Source: VMFP01 sp964630025
GTDB taxonomy: Bacteria; Patescibacteriota; Andersenbacteria; UBA10190; CAIZMI01
NCBI GenBank assembly: GCA_964630025.1
Contig: CAZVRG010000046.1
Coordinates: forward strand, 1-5,849
Reading direction: 5' to 3'
DNA: 5,849 nucleotides
Of the stretch, positions 1 through 5,081 are shown one piece after another (the first letter of the stretch is position 1; each line of letters begins with the position of its first letter). Below the pieces are notes generated by a model. It saw nothing but the letters and a program-made list of their open reading frames with translations, searched no databases and was not told the origin of the DNA. The position numbers and the translations under genes are program-made.

Positions 1-1
1 G

Positions 2-331
2 ACTGTCCTGCCAGATTTTCTCGTTTCTTATCTTGGGATTGAAACGGATACACGTAAGGAAGCAACGTTTCGAGGAATCGGTGGTCAGCCCGTGCACGGA
101 GTGTTTGGGGATGTGACGCTTGAACTACAGGAGGGGCAGCGCAGCTATCGCTGGGAGACGACAGTTGCGTTTATCAGTGGCCCGACCGTCGCTGTTCTTG
201 GGCGCCATGGATTTCTCGATCACTTTCGCGCGACATTTGACGATGTTCAACGCAAACTTCATCTTCAGTTCTACCACAAGCCACGACGGCGGCGGCGATC
301 AAAAACAGGAATGCCGGATCGACCAGTCTGA
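2..331 (+). CDS. Retropepsin-like aspartic protease, C-terminal part (5' end outside window)
   Basis: The frame is open from base 2 and ends at TGA 329-331, so this is the last 109 codons of a longer gene. A GTG at 92 could be read as a start, but the residues before it (LPDFLVSYLGIETD, FRGIGGQPVHG) continue the same fold, so the gene enters from upstream. The recognisable block is VAVLGRHGFLDHFRATFDD followed by a short beta strand. It resembles the C-terminal hallmark of small bacterial retropepsin-like proteases, where an [LV]LGR-x-GF-x-D-x-F segment follows the flap region. The catalytic Asp-Thr/Ser-Gly motif would lie upstream and is not visible, so activity cannot be judged. The protein ends in a basic tail (KPRRRRRSK) that the fold does not need. 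The family call rests on motif memory and substrates are unknown. A 152-base gap without a clear terminator separates it from the next gene. Confidence 0.7.
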   Translation, partial: TVLPDFLVSYLGIETDTRKEATFRGIGGQPVHGVFGDVTLELQEGQRSYRWETTVAFISGPTVAVLGRHGFLDHFRATFDDVQRKLHLQFYHKPRRRRRSKTGMPDRPV

Positions 332-483
332 CCACTGCACCGCAAATGCTGCTCACCGTCAGTCAAGCAGCATAGACAACGGAACTCTCGCAGCAGAGGG
401 GCCGGTTGTCCTGTGCTCGTCTCGGCGATACGCTGGGGGTGTTCTATGTGCACTGAGATTTTGCCTTCGATTCGAGGTTCGTC

Positions 484-1236
484 ATGGCTGAGTCAGGCGC
501 GTCCGAGCCCGTCGCGGAGTTTTTTAGCGAACATCGCATGAAGTACGGACACCTCACGATCCTGTTCCTGTATGGATTGCTCGTGTTCTTTCTTCTCGGT
601 CCATTTGTCGCGCTCTGGCTGTTTCCCCCAACTGAATCTGTCCATCTCGCCAGCATTGGCCCATATTACTGGCAGCGACTGCCGTCTCTTGCTGGAACTG
701 GTGTCGTCATCAACCTCCTGCTCGCATTGAATGCGGGGTTGATTCTCTACGCTTTCCAAGTGCTCACCAACAAGCTGTACTGGAAATGGATTGTGAAACC
801 GATCGCTAGGCATCTGTTCCGGCTTAAGTCAGAGTGCGCAGATATCGACAAACATCTCATCGAATCAGCCCGCTTCCCCGACAAGCGTGTGTACGCTCAA
901 TTCTTGTTCTGGGTGGAACAGCAGGAACACAAGCGGCGCGTTCGAAGCTGGGATTGGTTTATCGCTAACGCCATCCGCACGCTGGGTTTCGTGGCATTCC
1001 TCTACGTCCTCAGCAGCGCCGCGGCAGCGCTCACCGTTGTACTTTTTCCACTGCTCAGTACTGTGGTGGCGGTATCTCTCAAATCGTGGGCACTCACTGT
1101 GGTCGCGGCGGTCATCACCATTCTGCTCGTTCCGGCCGACGTCAAGCATTATCTGGTCCACGCGGCGGCGGACAGCGTTCTGTATGACGAATTCACGAAC
1201 GTCTCTGGTATTCCTCGCCCAGGCTCCTCACCGTGA
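484..1236 (+). CDS. Multi-pass membrane protein of unknown function
   Basis: I do not recognise this 250-residue protein. The ATG at 484 is preceded by GAGG at 474-477 with a 6-base spacing, which supports the start. Four hydrophobic stretches are visible at about residues 24-47, 69-94, 164-191 and 202-217, so an integral inner-membrane protein is likely. Between the second and third stretch lies a soluble region of about 65 residues (about 97-162). It is rich in charged residues and tryptophan (YWKWIVKP, FWVEQQEHKRRVRSWDWF) and may form cytoplasmic helices. There are no transporter, kinase or protease motifs and no conserved cysteine pairs. The C-terminal tail is short and ends in Pro/Ser. 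The gene converges on the DNRLRE gene at 1343 with 106 bases between them. No strong promoter is visible; TTGTCC (406-411) and TACGCT (429-434), 17 bases apart, are only a weak candidate. The coding call is solid, the function open. Confidence 0.8.
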   Translation: MAESGASEPVAEFFSEHRMKYGHLTILFLYGLLVFFLLGPFVALWLFPPTESVHLASIGPYYWQRLPSLAGTGVVINLLLALNAGLILYAFQVLTNKLYWKWIVKPIARHLFRLKSECADIDKHLIESARFPDKRVYAQFLFWVEQQEHKRRVRSWDWFIANAIRTLGFVAFLYVLSSAAAALTVVLFPLLSTVVAVSLKSWALTVVAAVITILLVPADVKHYLVHAAADSVLYDEFTNVSGIPRPGSSP

Positions 1237-1342
1237 GATTTCCGAGAATCCTAACTGCTCTCGCACCCATGCAGAATCTCGCAAGAGTTCCACAACAGTT
1301 CGAACAAGATCCCTCGCGGGGAGCCACTTTTTCCTCTGCGTC

Positions 1343-2194
1343 TCACTCACGGTAGCCGAGGAGCCAGCGGAGCGCTGGGGACATCCACCACGGCGCGGAT
1401 GTCGTCCCGCGTTCGGTATATGCGCCTTTCGTGGACTTGATGCTTTTCGGCGTTGGCGTTGGCGTTGGCGTGGGCGAGAATGTCACGACGGGGAGAGAGA
1501 TGGGAACAGGGCTGGGGGCGTTCGTGGCTCGCTGATAGGTAATATGCAAGCGGGGCGAATGACCGCGTGGCGGGCTGTCGTAGCCGGCAAGCACGCGGCC
1601 ATCCTCCGCGGAATCGGTACTCTCGAAGACGACGGTGTACTCCGTGTATTGCTCGTCGGCGCGGTCCGGGCGTCCGGAGAGCACAAATCCATGGTTCGGC
1701 TCACCCGCGAACCAGGCGCGGACATGCGCCGTGACGTCCCAGCTGATATACCGCCCATCGTTCGGCACGAGGATGCCTTGCCACGCGCTTGGTGCACTGG
1801 CTACTGCAGGCTGTGAGTTCCACTCCGCGCTCTCCACCGTCCAGTTTTGCGTGGCTCGGTAGATGCGGACATTCGGGTCGGGCTCGGGCGTGCTAAACCC
1901 AATACCCGGCGCTCGGTAGAGCTGCAGTTCGGCGCTCTCGATGGCGGCCGCATCTTGGAAGAGGGGCGCAAGGTTGAAGGCGATGAGCGTCCGCTCCGTC
2001 GCGCGAAAGGCATCACCACGGACATAGAGATAGTAGTGATTTTCTGGATAGGCGCTGTTGGGATCGGACGCCTTGATCGAGATGTCGTAGGTGGGCAGGG
2101 CCGTGCGCATGACCGTTTGGGCATGTGCCGCCGGCGCCGCGCTGCATGCGAGCGTCAGGATGGTGAAGAGAGCAACGCACGTGCGCGGGCGCAT
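1343..2194 (-). CDS. Secreted DNRLRE domain-containing protein with Pro/Thr stalk
   Basis: The frame extends upstream to 2299, but the start at 2194 is preferred. It opens with a classical signal peptide (MRPRTCVALFTILTLAC, then an AHA-Q cleavage site near residue 25) and lies 4 bases past the stop of the upstream gene. This gives 283 residues. Residues about 28-220 match the DNRLRE type of extracellular beta-sandwich: RTLIAFNL (69-75 region), ESAELQLYR (86-94), a W..E.A.WN motif (118-126), WDVTAHVRAW (152-161), PNHGFVL (166-172) and the closing strand SPRLHITY (213-220). Such domains occur in bacterial cell-surface and carbohydrate-associated proteins; a binding role is inference. Residues 228-249 form a Pro-rich linker ending in (TP)n, and a short Trp-rich tail closes the protein. 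No SD precedes the start, so translation may be coupled to the upstream paralogue. Two large + strand frames over this region are antisense shadows. Confidence 0.82.
   Translation of the reverse strand: MRPRTCVALFTILTLACSAAPAAHAQTVMRTALPTYDISIKASDPNSAYPENHYYLYVRGDAFRATERTLIAFNLAPLFQDAAAIESAELQLYRAPGIGFSTPEPDPNVRIYRATQNWTVESAEWNSQPAVASAPSAWQGILVPNDGRYISWDVTAHVRAWFAGEPNHGFVLSGRPDRADEQYTEYTVVFESTDSAEDGRVLAGYDSPPRGHSPRLHITYQRATNAPSPVPISLPVVTFSPTPTPTPTPKSIKSTKGAYTERGTTSAPWWMSPALRWLLGYRE
1447..1476 (-). repeat. Hexanucleotide tract coding for a Thr-Pro stalk
   Basis: On the + strand GGCGTT recurs in tandem, with drift at the edges. Read on the - strand it encodes the (Thr-Pro)n linker, around residues 240-249, of the DNRLRE protein. 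Such a short in-frame repeat can change length by slippage without breaking the frame. The same kind of linker, made with other codons, occurs in the cysteine-module protein further along. Confidence 0.6.
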
Positions 2195-2198
2195 GGAA

Positions 2199-2972
2199 CT
2201 AGGGAGTGGGAAGGGGCGGCCGCGTGAAATACGTGATCTCCAGCTTTGGAGACAGGCCGGTGCCCCAATCCTGGATGAGATTGGTCCGCGAGGATTCACG
2301 ACTGTAGAGCGCGAGAGCGGAATGATTCGAGTTGTCGCTGTTGTATGGTTCCGGCTTCACGAGCGCGAGACCGTGATTTGGGATGTCGCCGCTCATCCAC
2401 GCGCGCACGATCGTGGTTACGTCAAACCTGCGGTCCTGATCGAAATTCGTGAAGTGGACCGTGTCGGATCCCGACGTGTACCGCTCGGTGACTGGCGCGG
2501 CGGAGTTGTTCCACAGTGGGCGTTCGTACACCGGAACCTCCAGGAATTCTTCCGTGAGCGGTCGCGCCACGAGCGTAATTCTGCCCCAACCGATTTCGTC
2601 CACTTGGCGCAGGACAAGCGTAGCCTCGGCGACCTGCGCAGCGCGGGGCACGTAGCGCTCCCGCAAGGTCTCAATATTAAACTTCAGCAGCGGCACGCTC
2701 ACGGTGTGGACGCGCGGCACAGCCCCGCCGGAGGAGATCGTCTGGCCCGCGATGAGGACAGATTCGTTGCCGCGCACGGTGAAGTGACCGGCGGTGATCG
2801 GGTCGTTGTCGAAGAATGTTGCATCCGCGGTCGGCTTGAGGGTGACCGTGCGGACAAGCGTGTGGGACGATCCGCGGGAGAGAAGAGGCAGCATGACTGC
2901 AAATCCGACTGCGACGACAGCGAGCGCGCCGATTGAGCGAGGAAACCGCACGGCCCGATACTGGTCCTCCAT
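2199..2972 (-). CDS. Membrane-anchored or secreted DNRLRE domain-containing protein
   Basis: The frame runs back to a TTG at 3059, but the ATG at 2972 gives a coherent 257-residue protein. It has a short basic N-terminus, one hydrophobic segment (about residues 13-31) and a GGAAG 9 bases before the start. No clear A-x-A cleavage site follows the hydrophobic segment, so it may stay as an anchor. Residues about 40-249 match the DNRLRE fold: VRTVTLKPTADATFFD (40-55), LLKFNI (95-100), AEATLVLRQVD (115-125), WNNSAAP (154-160), RFDVTTIVRAW (182-192), PNHGLAL (198-204) and SPKLEITY (241-248). The last four align with corresponding blocks of the downstream protein, so the two are diverged paralogues. 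This copy has no Thr-Pro stalk and ends soon after the domain. It heads the - strand pair. A possible -10 (TATCAT on the - strand, 2995-2990) would start the mRNA about 10 bases before the ATG. Confidence 0.82.
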   Translation of the reverse strand: MEDQYRAVRFPRSIGALAVVAVGFAVMLPLLSRGSSHTLVRTVTLKPTADATFFDNDPITAGHFTVRGNESVLIAGQTISSGGAVPRVHTVSVPLLKFNIETLRERYVPRAAQVAEATLVLRQVDEIGWGRITLVARPLTEEFLEVPVYERPLWNNSAAPVTERYTSGSDTVHFTNFDQDRRFDVTTIVRAWMSGDIPNHGLALVKPEPYNSDNSNHSALALYSRESSRTNLIQDWGTGLSPKLEITYFTRPPLPTP

Positions 2973-3087
2973 GGGGTGTGTCTTCCGTAATGATACTCCT
3001 GTATACGCGGGTATGGGAGACCAGATTCGAGGGGCAGTATCTTTCCTCACTGCAGCCAAGGTTCACATCTTCTCCACGGTGCCGGTG

Positions 3088-3096
3088 TGGTAGAGT
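3088..3096 (+). promoter_or_regulatory. Extended -10 promoter for the cysteine-module gene
   Basis: TGG-TAGAGT matches the extended -10 pattern TGn-TATAAT (four of six core bases plus the TG). The predicted start of transcription is near 3103, which leaves a leader of about 15 bases before the ATG at 3118 and no recognisable SD. No good -35 lies at the usual distance, as is common for extended -10 promoters. It sits in the 145-base region shared with the divergent DNRLRE pair. Confidence 0.5.
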
Positions 3097-3117
3097 ACAA
3101 ATGCTAGACGAACGCGT

Positions 3118-3669
3118 ATGCCGAAAGTATTCCTGCCGTGGATCATCGCCGCTGCCGTTGCGGCTGTTCTTGCGGCCGGGGCGCTCGTCGTGCGGACATT
3201 CCCCTGGGCGCGACCATCGGTGTGCGCGCAAGGCGAGTACGGCGTTGACTATGAGACGTGCGTCCAGTGCATTGGAGCCGAAGCGTACTGTCGGCAGGTA
3301 TGGGGCGACGGTCGTCAGCCCTACGCCACACCCACGGTCTCGCCGGGTGTAGACCAGAGTCCCGCGCCGGCATCGACACCCAGCTGTAACGCGTACACCC
3401 AGAGCTACGAGGTGTGTCTTCGGTGCATCAACCGGCCTTTCTGTGATCAACTCTTTCGTCGCGCTGGGGCGCCGACCGTAACGCCGACGCCATCTCCGAA
3501 GCCGAGTCCGACGCCAATGAAATCACCGTCCGTCTCACCAACACCCACACCGAGTCCCACGCCTATCCCATCGCCTACGCCAACTCCCAACTGCAATGAG
3601 TACACCCAGAACTACCAGACGTGCCTCCAGTGCATCAACAAAGCCTTCTGCGACCAGCTCTTCGATTAG
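3118..3669 (+). CDS. Exported protein with three four-cysteine mini-modules on Pro/Thr/Ser linkers
   Basis: This 183-residue protein is not a family I recognise. Residues 5-25 form a strong hydrophobic segment after a Lys, so it is a signal peptide or N-terminal anchor. The rest is outside the membrane and built from three short modules. Module 1 has Cys36, 48, 51 and 58. Module 2 has Cys90, 100, 103 and 109. Module 3 has Cys159, 169, 172 and 178. The shared pattern is C-x(9-11)-C-x2-C-I-x(4-5)-C-x-Q, with a Tyr three residues before the second Cys. Modules 2 and 3 are identical at 17 of 24 residues. Linkers at about 66-89 and 116-157 are rich in Pro, Thr and Ser. All twelve cysteines lie in modules. 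Disulfide-stabilised knobs or metal (Zn or Fe-S) sites are both possible; export favours disulfides. It is divergent from two DNRLRE genes, suggesting a joint surface role. The start follows the extended -10 by about 20 bases, without an SD. Confidence 0.85.
   Translation: MPKVFLPWIIAAAVAAVLAAGALVVRTFPWARPSVCAQGEYGVDYETCVQCIGAEAYCRQVWGDGRQPYATPTVSPGVDQSPAPASTPSCNAYTQSYEVCLRCINRPFCDQLFRRAGAPTVTPTPSPKPSPTPMKSPSVSPTPTPSPTPIPSPTPTPNCNEYTQNYQTCLQCINKAFCDQLFD
3223..3666 (+). repeat. Three coding copies of a cysteine mini-module (3223-3303, 3385-3456, 3592-3666)
   Basis: Copies 2 and 3 agree at 53 of 72 bases over the aligned 24 codons (hand count). Eight of the 19 differences are silent, including all three Cys codon changes (TGT versus TGC). 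The duplication is therefore not recent, and the module sequence seems to have been kept under constraint. Copy 1 is more diverged and has 2 extra residues between the first and second Cys and 1 extra before the last. Confidence 0.8.
3463..3591 (+). repeat. Low-complexity Pro/Thr/Ser linker-coding tract
   Basis: CCG/CCA/CCC and ACG/ACA/ACC/TCx codons alternate over 43 codons, giving a (T/S)P-rich stalk between modules 2 and 3. Such tracts are extended and flexible in surface proteins. Base-level repetition is imperfect, so this is not a simple microsatellite. Confidence 0.7.
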
Positions 3670-3688
3670 GGAGGAGGCGTGCGCGAGG

Positions 3689-3717
3689 TTGATTATTCAT
3701 CACGCGTCACATAGAAT
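3689..3717 (+). promoter_or_regulatory. Sigma-70-type promoter of the VOC operon
   Basis: TTGATT (3689-3694) and TAGAAT (3712-3717) are separated by exactly 17 bases, and each hexamer matches at least four of six consensus positions. Transcription should begin near 3724, only about 3 bases before the ATG at 3727, which implies a leaderless or nearly leaderless mRNA. The promoter begins 20 bases after the stop of the cysteine-module gene, so the operon that follows is probably a separate unit. Confidence 0.7.
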
Positions 3718-3726
3718 ACGACTGGC

Positions 3727-3903
3727 ATGGATCCCGTCGTCCATTTTGAAATGCCATACGAAGACAAGAAGCGCATAGCCGACTTCTATGCCACGTCGTT
3801 CGGGTGGCAGGCGAACATGCTCGGCGAAGATTTTGGTAATTATGTCGTGGTGATGACCGCGGAAACGGATGAAAAGACACAGTTTCCGAAAAAGCCGGGA
3901 TGA
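3727..3903 (+). CDS. VOC (glyoxalase-fold) family protein, N-terminal fragment of a split gene
   Basis: This 58-residue frame starts at ATG 3727, just downstream of the predicted transcription start, and ends at TGA 3901-3903. The opening VVHFEMPYEDKKRIADFY and FGWQANMLGEDFGNYVVV match the first part of small COG3324-type VOC proteins: strand, helix and two further strands of the first beta-alpha-beta-beta-beta module. His6 sits where these proteins often place a metal ligand. The frame ends in FPKKPG, and the next residues expected in the family (an INGGF motif) lie in the neighbouring frame at 3900. The two frames share the bases ATGA. The break falls inside the first module, before its fourth strand, so this piece is unlikely to fold alone. 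Explanations are a natural one-base deletion, a sequencing or assembly error, programmed -1 frameshifting at the AAAAAG just upstream, or stop-restart translation. I favour a simple indel. Confidence 0.7.
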   Translation: MDPVVHFEMPYEDKKRIADFYATSFGWQANMLGEDFGNYVVVMTAETDEKTQFPKKPG

Positions 3904-4148
3904 TTAACGGTGGTTTCTTCAAGAAGACCAAAGAAAACCAATACCCGTCGGTGGTCATTGGCGTCGGCAATATTCGGGAAGCAATGAAAAAGGTGACAGA
4001 GGCGGGCGGCAGGATCCTCGGCGGGCAGAAACCCGGCGAGCCCGATGATATTCCCGGTGTTGGACTCTACGTCTCATTCACCGATACGGAAGGGAACCGT
4101 GTGGGCATGCTCCAGCCGACCGGCCCGATGGGTGCGGGACCGCAGTAG
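3900..4148 (+). CDS. VOC (glyoxalase-fold) family protein, C-terminal fragment of a split gene
   Basis: This 82-residue frame begins with ATG 3900, overlapping the TGA of the upstream fragment by four bases, and ends at TAG 4146-4148. MINGGFFKK supplies the missing strand of the first module. QYPSVVIGVGNIREAMKKVTEAGGRILG is the start of the second VOC module, and GVGLYVSFTDTEGNRVGMLQP is its characteristic end, with Glu in DTEGN at the usual position of a metal or active-site acid. The two fragments joined give about 140 residues, the normal size for this family. There is no SD before the ATG, so its only plausible translation is by frameshift or coupling from upstream. Members of this group are cytoplasmic and mostly lack a proven substrate. 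It lies 7 bases before the next gene and probably shares its mRNA. Confidence 0.72.
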   Translation: MINGGFFKKTKENQYPSVVIGVGNIREAMKKVTEAGGRILGGQKPGEPDDIPGVGLYVSFTDTEGNRVGMLQPTGPMGAGPQ

Positions 4149-4155
4149 ACTCTCT

Positions 4156-4446
4156 ATGTACATTGTCCGCGAAACGTTTATCGCCAAGCCCGGACGCGCC
4201 GGCGAGCTTGCGCAGCTCATGAAAAAGGAGATGGAGAATTGGAAGGAGTTCAAAGGGCACGTGTTGCTCGACATGGTCACCGACTACAACAAAATTGTGG
4301 TCGAGTACGAAATCAAGAGTTTGGCGGAATTTGAGAAGATGATGACCGACTATAAGAAAGATCAGGCCAAATCAAAGAGCAAAAAGCCGCCCAAATATAC
4401 AGAGCTGTATCAAACGGGCGGACGCGAAATTTACCGCATCGTCTAG
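4156..4446 (+). CDS. Dimeric alpha/beta-barrel (NIPSNAP/ABM-like) protein
   Basis: The open frame reaches back to 4045 inside the VOC gene, but ATG 4156 gives a 96-residue protein that begins like its relatives (MYIVRETFIAKPGRAGELAQLMKK). The order is strand 1 (2-10), helix (12-28), strand (35-40 and 46-52), an EIKSLAEFEKMM helix (52-63) and a final EIYRIV strand. This is the ferredoxin-like half of dimeric alpha/beta barrels, which pair through their sheets. The region 64-80 is very Lys-rich (YKKDQAKSKSKKPPK). Relatives are annotated as NIPSNAP-like or antibiotic-biosynthesis-monooxygenase-like, but most have no known reaction, and I see no cofactor motif. The protein is cytoplasmic, with no signal peptide. 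The gene has 7-base gaps on both sides and no SD, consistent with the middle position in an operon. Confidence 0.75.
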   Translation: MYIVRETFIAKPGRAGELAQLMKKEMENWKEFKGHVLLDMVTDYNKIVVEYEIKSLAEFEKMMTDYKKDQAKSKSKKPPKYTELYQTGGREIYRIV

Positions 4447-4453
4447 AGCGCCT

Positions 4454-4945
4454 ATGCAGAAAATCACCCCATTTCTTTGGTTCGACAAAAACGCTGAGGA
4501 AGCGATGAAGTTTTATACGCCAATCTTCAAAAATGCGAAGATCGTCAGTATCAAACGGTATCCGGATGGATCGCTGGAAGACCCGATGAAGGGCATGGAA
4601 GGCAAAGTTCTCACCGGCGTGTTCGAATTGGAAGGACAACGATTCATGGCGCTCGACGGTGGCCAGCACTTCAAACCGACTGGAGCGGTGTCGTTCTATG
4701 TGGAGTGCGAAACGCAAGAAGAAGTTGATGACTACTGGAGCAAGCTCACCGAAGGCGGCGATCCCAAAGCCCAGCAGTGCGGTTGGCTGCAAGACAAATA
4801 CGGATTTTCCTGGCAAATCATCCCCGCTGCATTACCCAAGCTCCTCAATGATCCGGATCCGGAAAAATCCGGCCGGGTGATGCAGGCCATGCTGCAGATG
4901 AAAAAGATTGACATCGCGGGGTTGGAGAAAGCGTACAAGCAGTAG
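4454..4945 (+). CDS. PhnB-like VOC family protein
   Basis: This 163-residue protein matches the PhnB/3-demethylubiquinone-9 3-methyltransferase-like branch of the VOC superfamily. It opens with ITPFLWFDKNAEEAMKFY (4-21), followed by IVSIKRYPDG (30-39). The middle has VLTGVFELEGQRFMALDGG (52-70) and GAVSFYVEC (77-85). The second half shows YWSKLTEGGDPKAQQCGW (94-111) and DKYGFSWQIIP (114-124), and ends with the common MLQMKKIDIAGLEKAY helix (146-161). Length and motif order are full and typical, so the gene looks intact. Despite the database name, these proteins are not shown to be methyltransferases, and the substrate is unknown. It follows the alpha/beta-barrel gene by 7 bases without an SD. 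It is a distant VOC relative of the split gene two positions upstream, which suggests a small set of related cytoplasmic functions on one mRNA. Confidence 0.88.
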   Translation: MQKITPFLWFDKNAEEAMKFYTPIFKNAKIVSIKRYPDGSLEDPMKGMEGKVLTGVFELEGQRFMALDGGQHFKPTGAVSFYVECETQEEVDDYWSKLTEGGDPKAQQCGWLQDKYGFSWQIIPAALPKLLNDPDPEKSGRVMQAMLQMKKIDIAGLEKAYKQ

Positions 4946-4978
4946 GAAAGACTCACATACATTCCTTCGTAGGGGATA

Positions 4979-5006
4979 TTGACGTATTGCCTAAAATCCG
5001 TATCAT
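4979..5006 (+). promoter_or_regulatory. Sigma-70-type promoter for the 122-residue protein gene
   Basis: TTGACG (4979-4984) and TATCAT (5001-5006) each match five of six consensus bases and are 16 bases apart. Transcription should start near 5013, giving a leader of about 70 bases that carries a strong SD. I looked for a riboswitch or attenuator in this leader and saw only short, unconvincing inverted repeats. Confidence 0.65.
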
Positions 5007-5070
5007 AGTGCAACCCAGCGTGTGATCGCGTTGGTCCGTTCGCTGAAAGATTAACCTCTCACAAACGATC

Positions 5071-5075
5071 GGAGG
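5071..5075 (+). promoter_or_regulatory. Strong Shine-Dalgarno that fixes a GTG start
   Basis: GGAGG lies 6 bases before GTG 5082-5084, the best SD in the window. It decides the start of the gene because the first ATG in frame is 10 codons further on (5112). Most other genes here have no comparable site. Confidence 0.8.
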
Positions 5076-5081
5076 CGTATC

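Noticed and set aside
347..372. Inverted repeat TGCTGC...GCAGCA after the protease gene
   Set aside because: The arms are only 6 bases, the loop is 14 bases, and no T-run follows, so it is not a credible terminator.
1235..1332. Possible bidirectional terminator between the convergent genes (GAGATT/AATCTC and TCCC/GGGA pairings, then a T-run at 1328-1332)
   Set aside because: The pairings are short, the loop of the first is 34 bases, and the T-run is not directly after a stable stem.
1447..1476. The GGCGTT tandem repeat as a CRISPR-like or regulatory repeat
   Set aside because: It is fully explained as Thr-Pro codons of the DNRLRE stalk on the other strand.
887..1816. A 309-codon + strand frame spanning the membrane gene and the antisense of the DNRLRE gene
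   Set aside because: It crosses two well-supported genes, has low-complexity Arg/Ser/Trp-rich content typical of a shadow frame in GC-rich DNA, and has no SD or homologous motif.
2091..2936. A 281-codon + strand frame opposite the upstream DNRLRE gene
   Set aside because: It is rich in Arg, His and Asp in no order, lies antisense to a gene with clear domain motifs, and has no plausible start signals.
2677..3450. A 257-codon - strand frame covering the divergent promoter region and part of the cysteine-module gene
   Set aside because: It overlaps two supported genes on both strands, and its cysteines and arginines follow from the complementary codons.
3901..3903. UGA recoding as Gly or Trp, which would let the VOC frame read through
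   Set aside because: Reading on in the same frame gives no VOC sequence, while the -1 frame continues the family at once. Genes at 1343 and 5082 end properly at TGA, so the code is standard.
5013..5081. Riboswitch or attenuator in the leader of the 122-residue protein gene
   Set aside because: Only short GATCG/CGATC complementarity is present, with no stable stem set or known motif.
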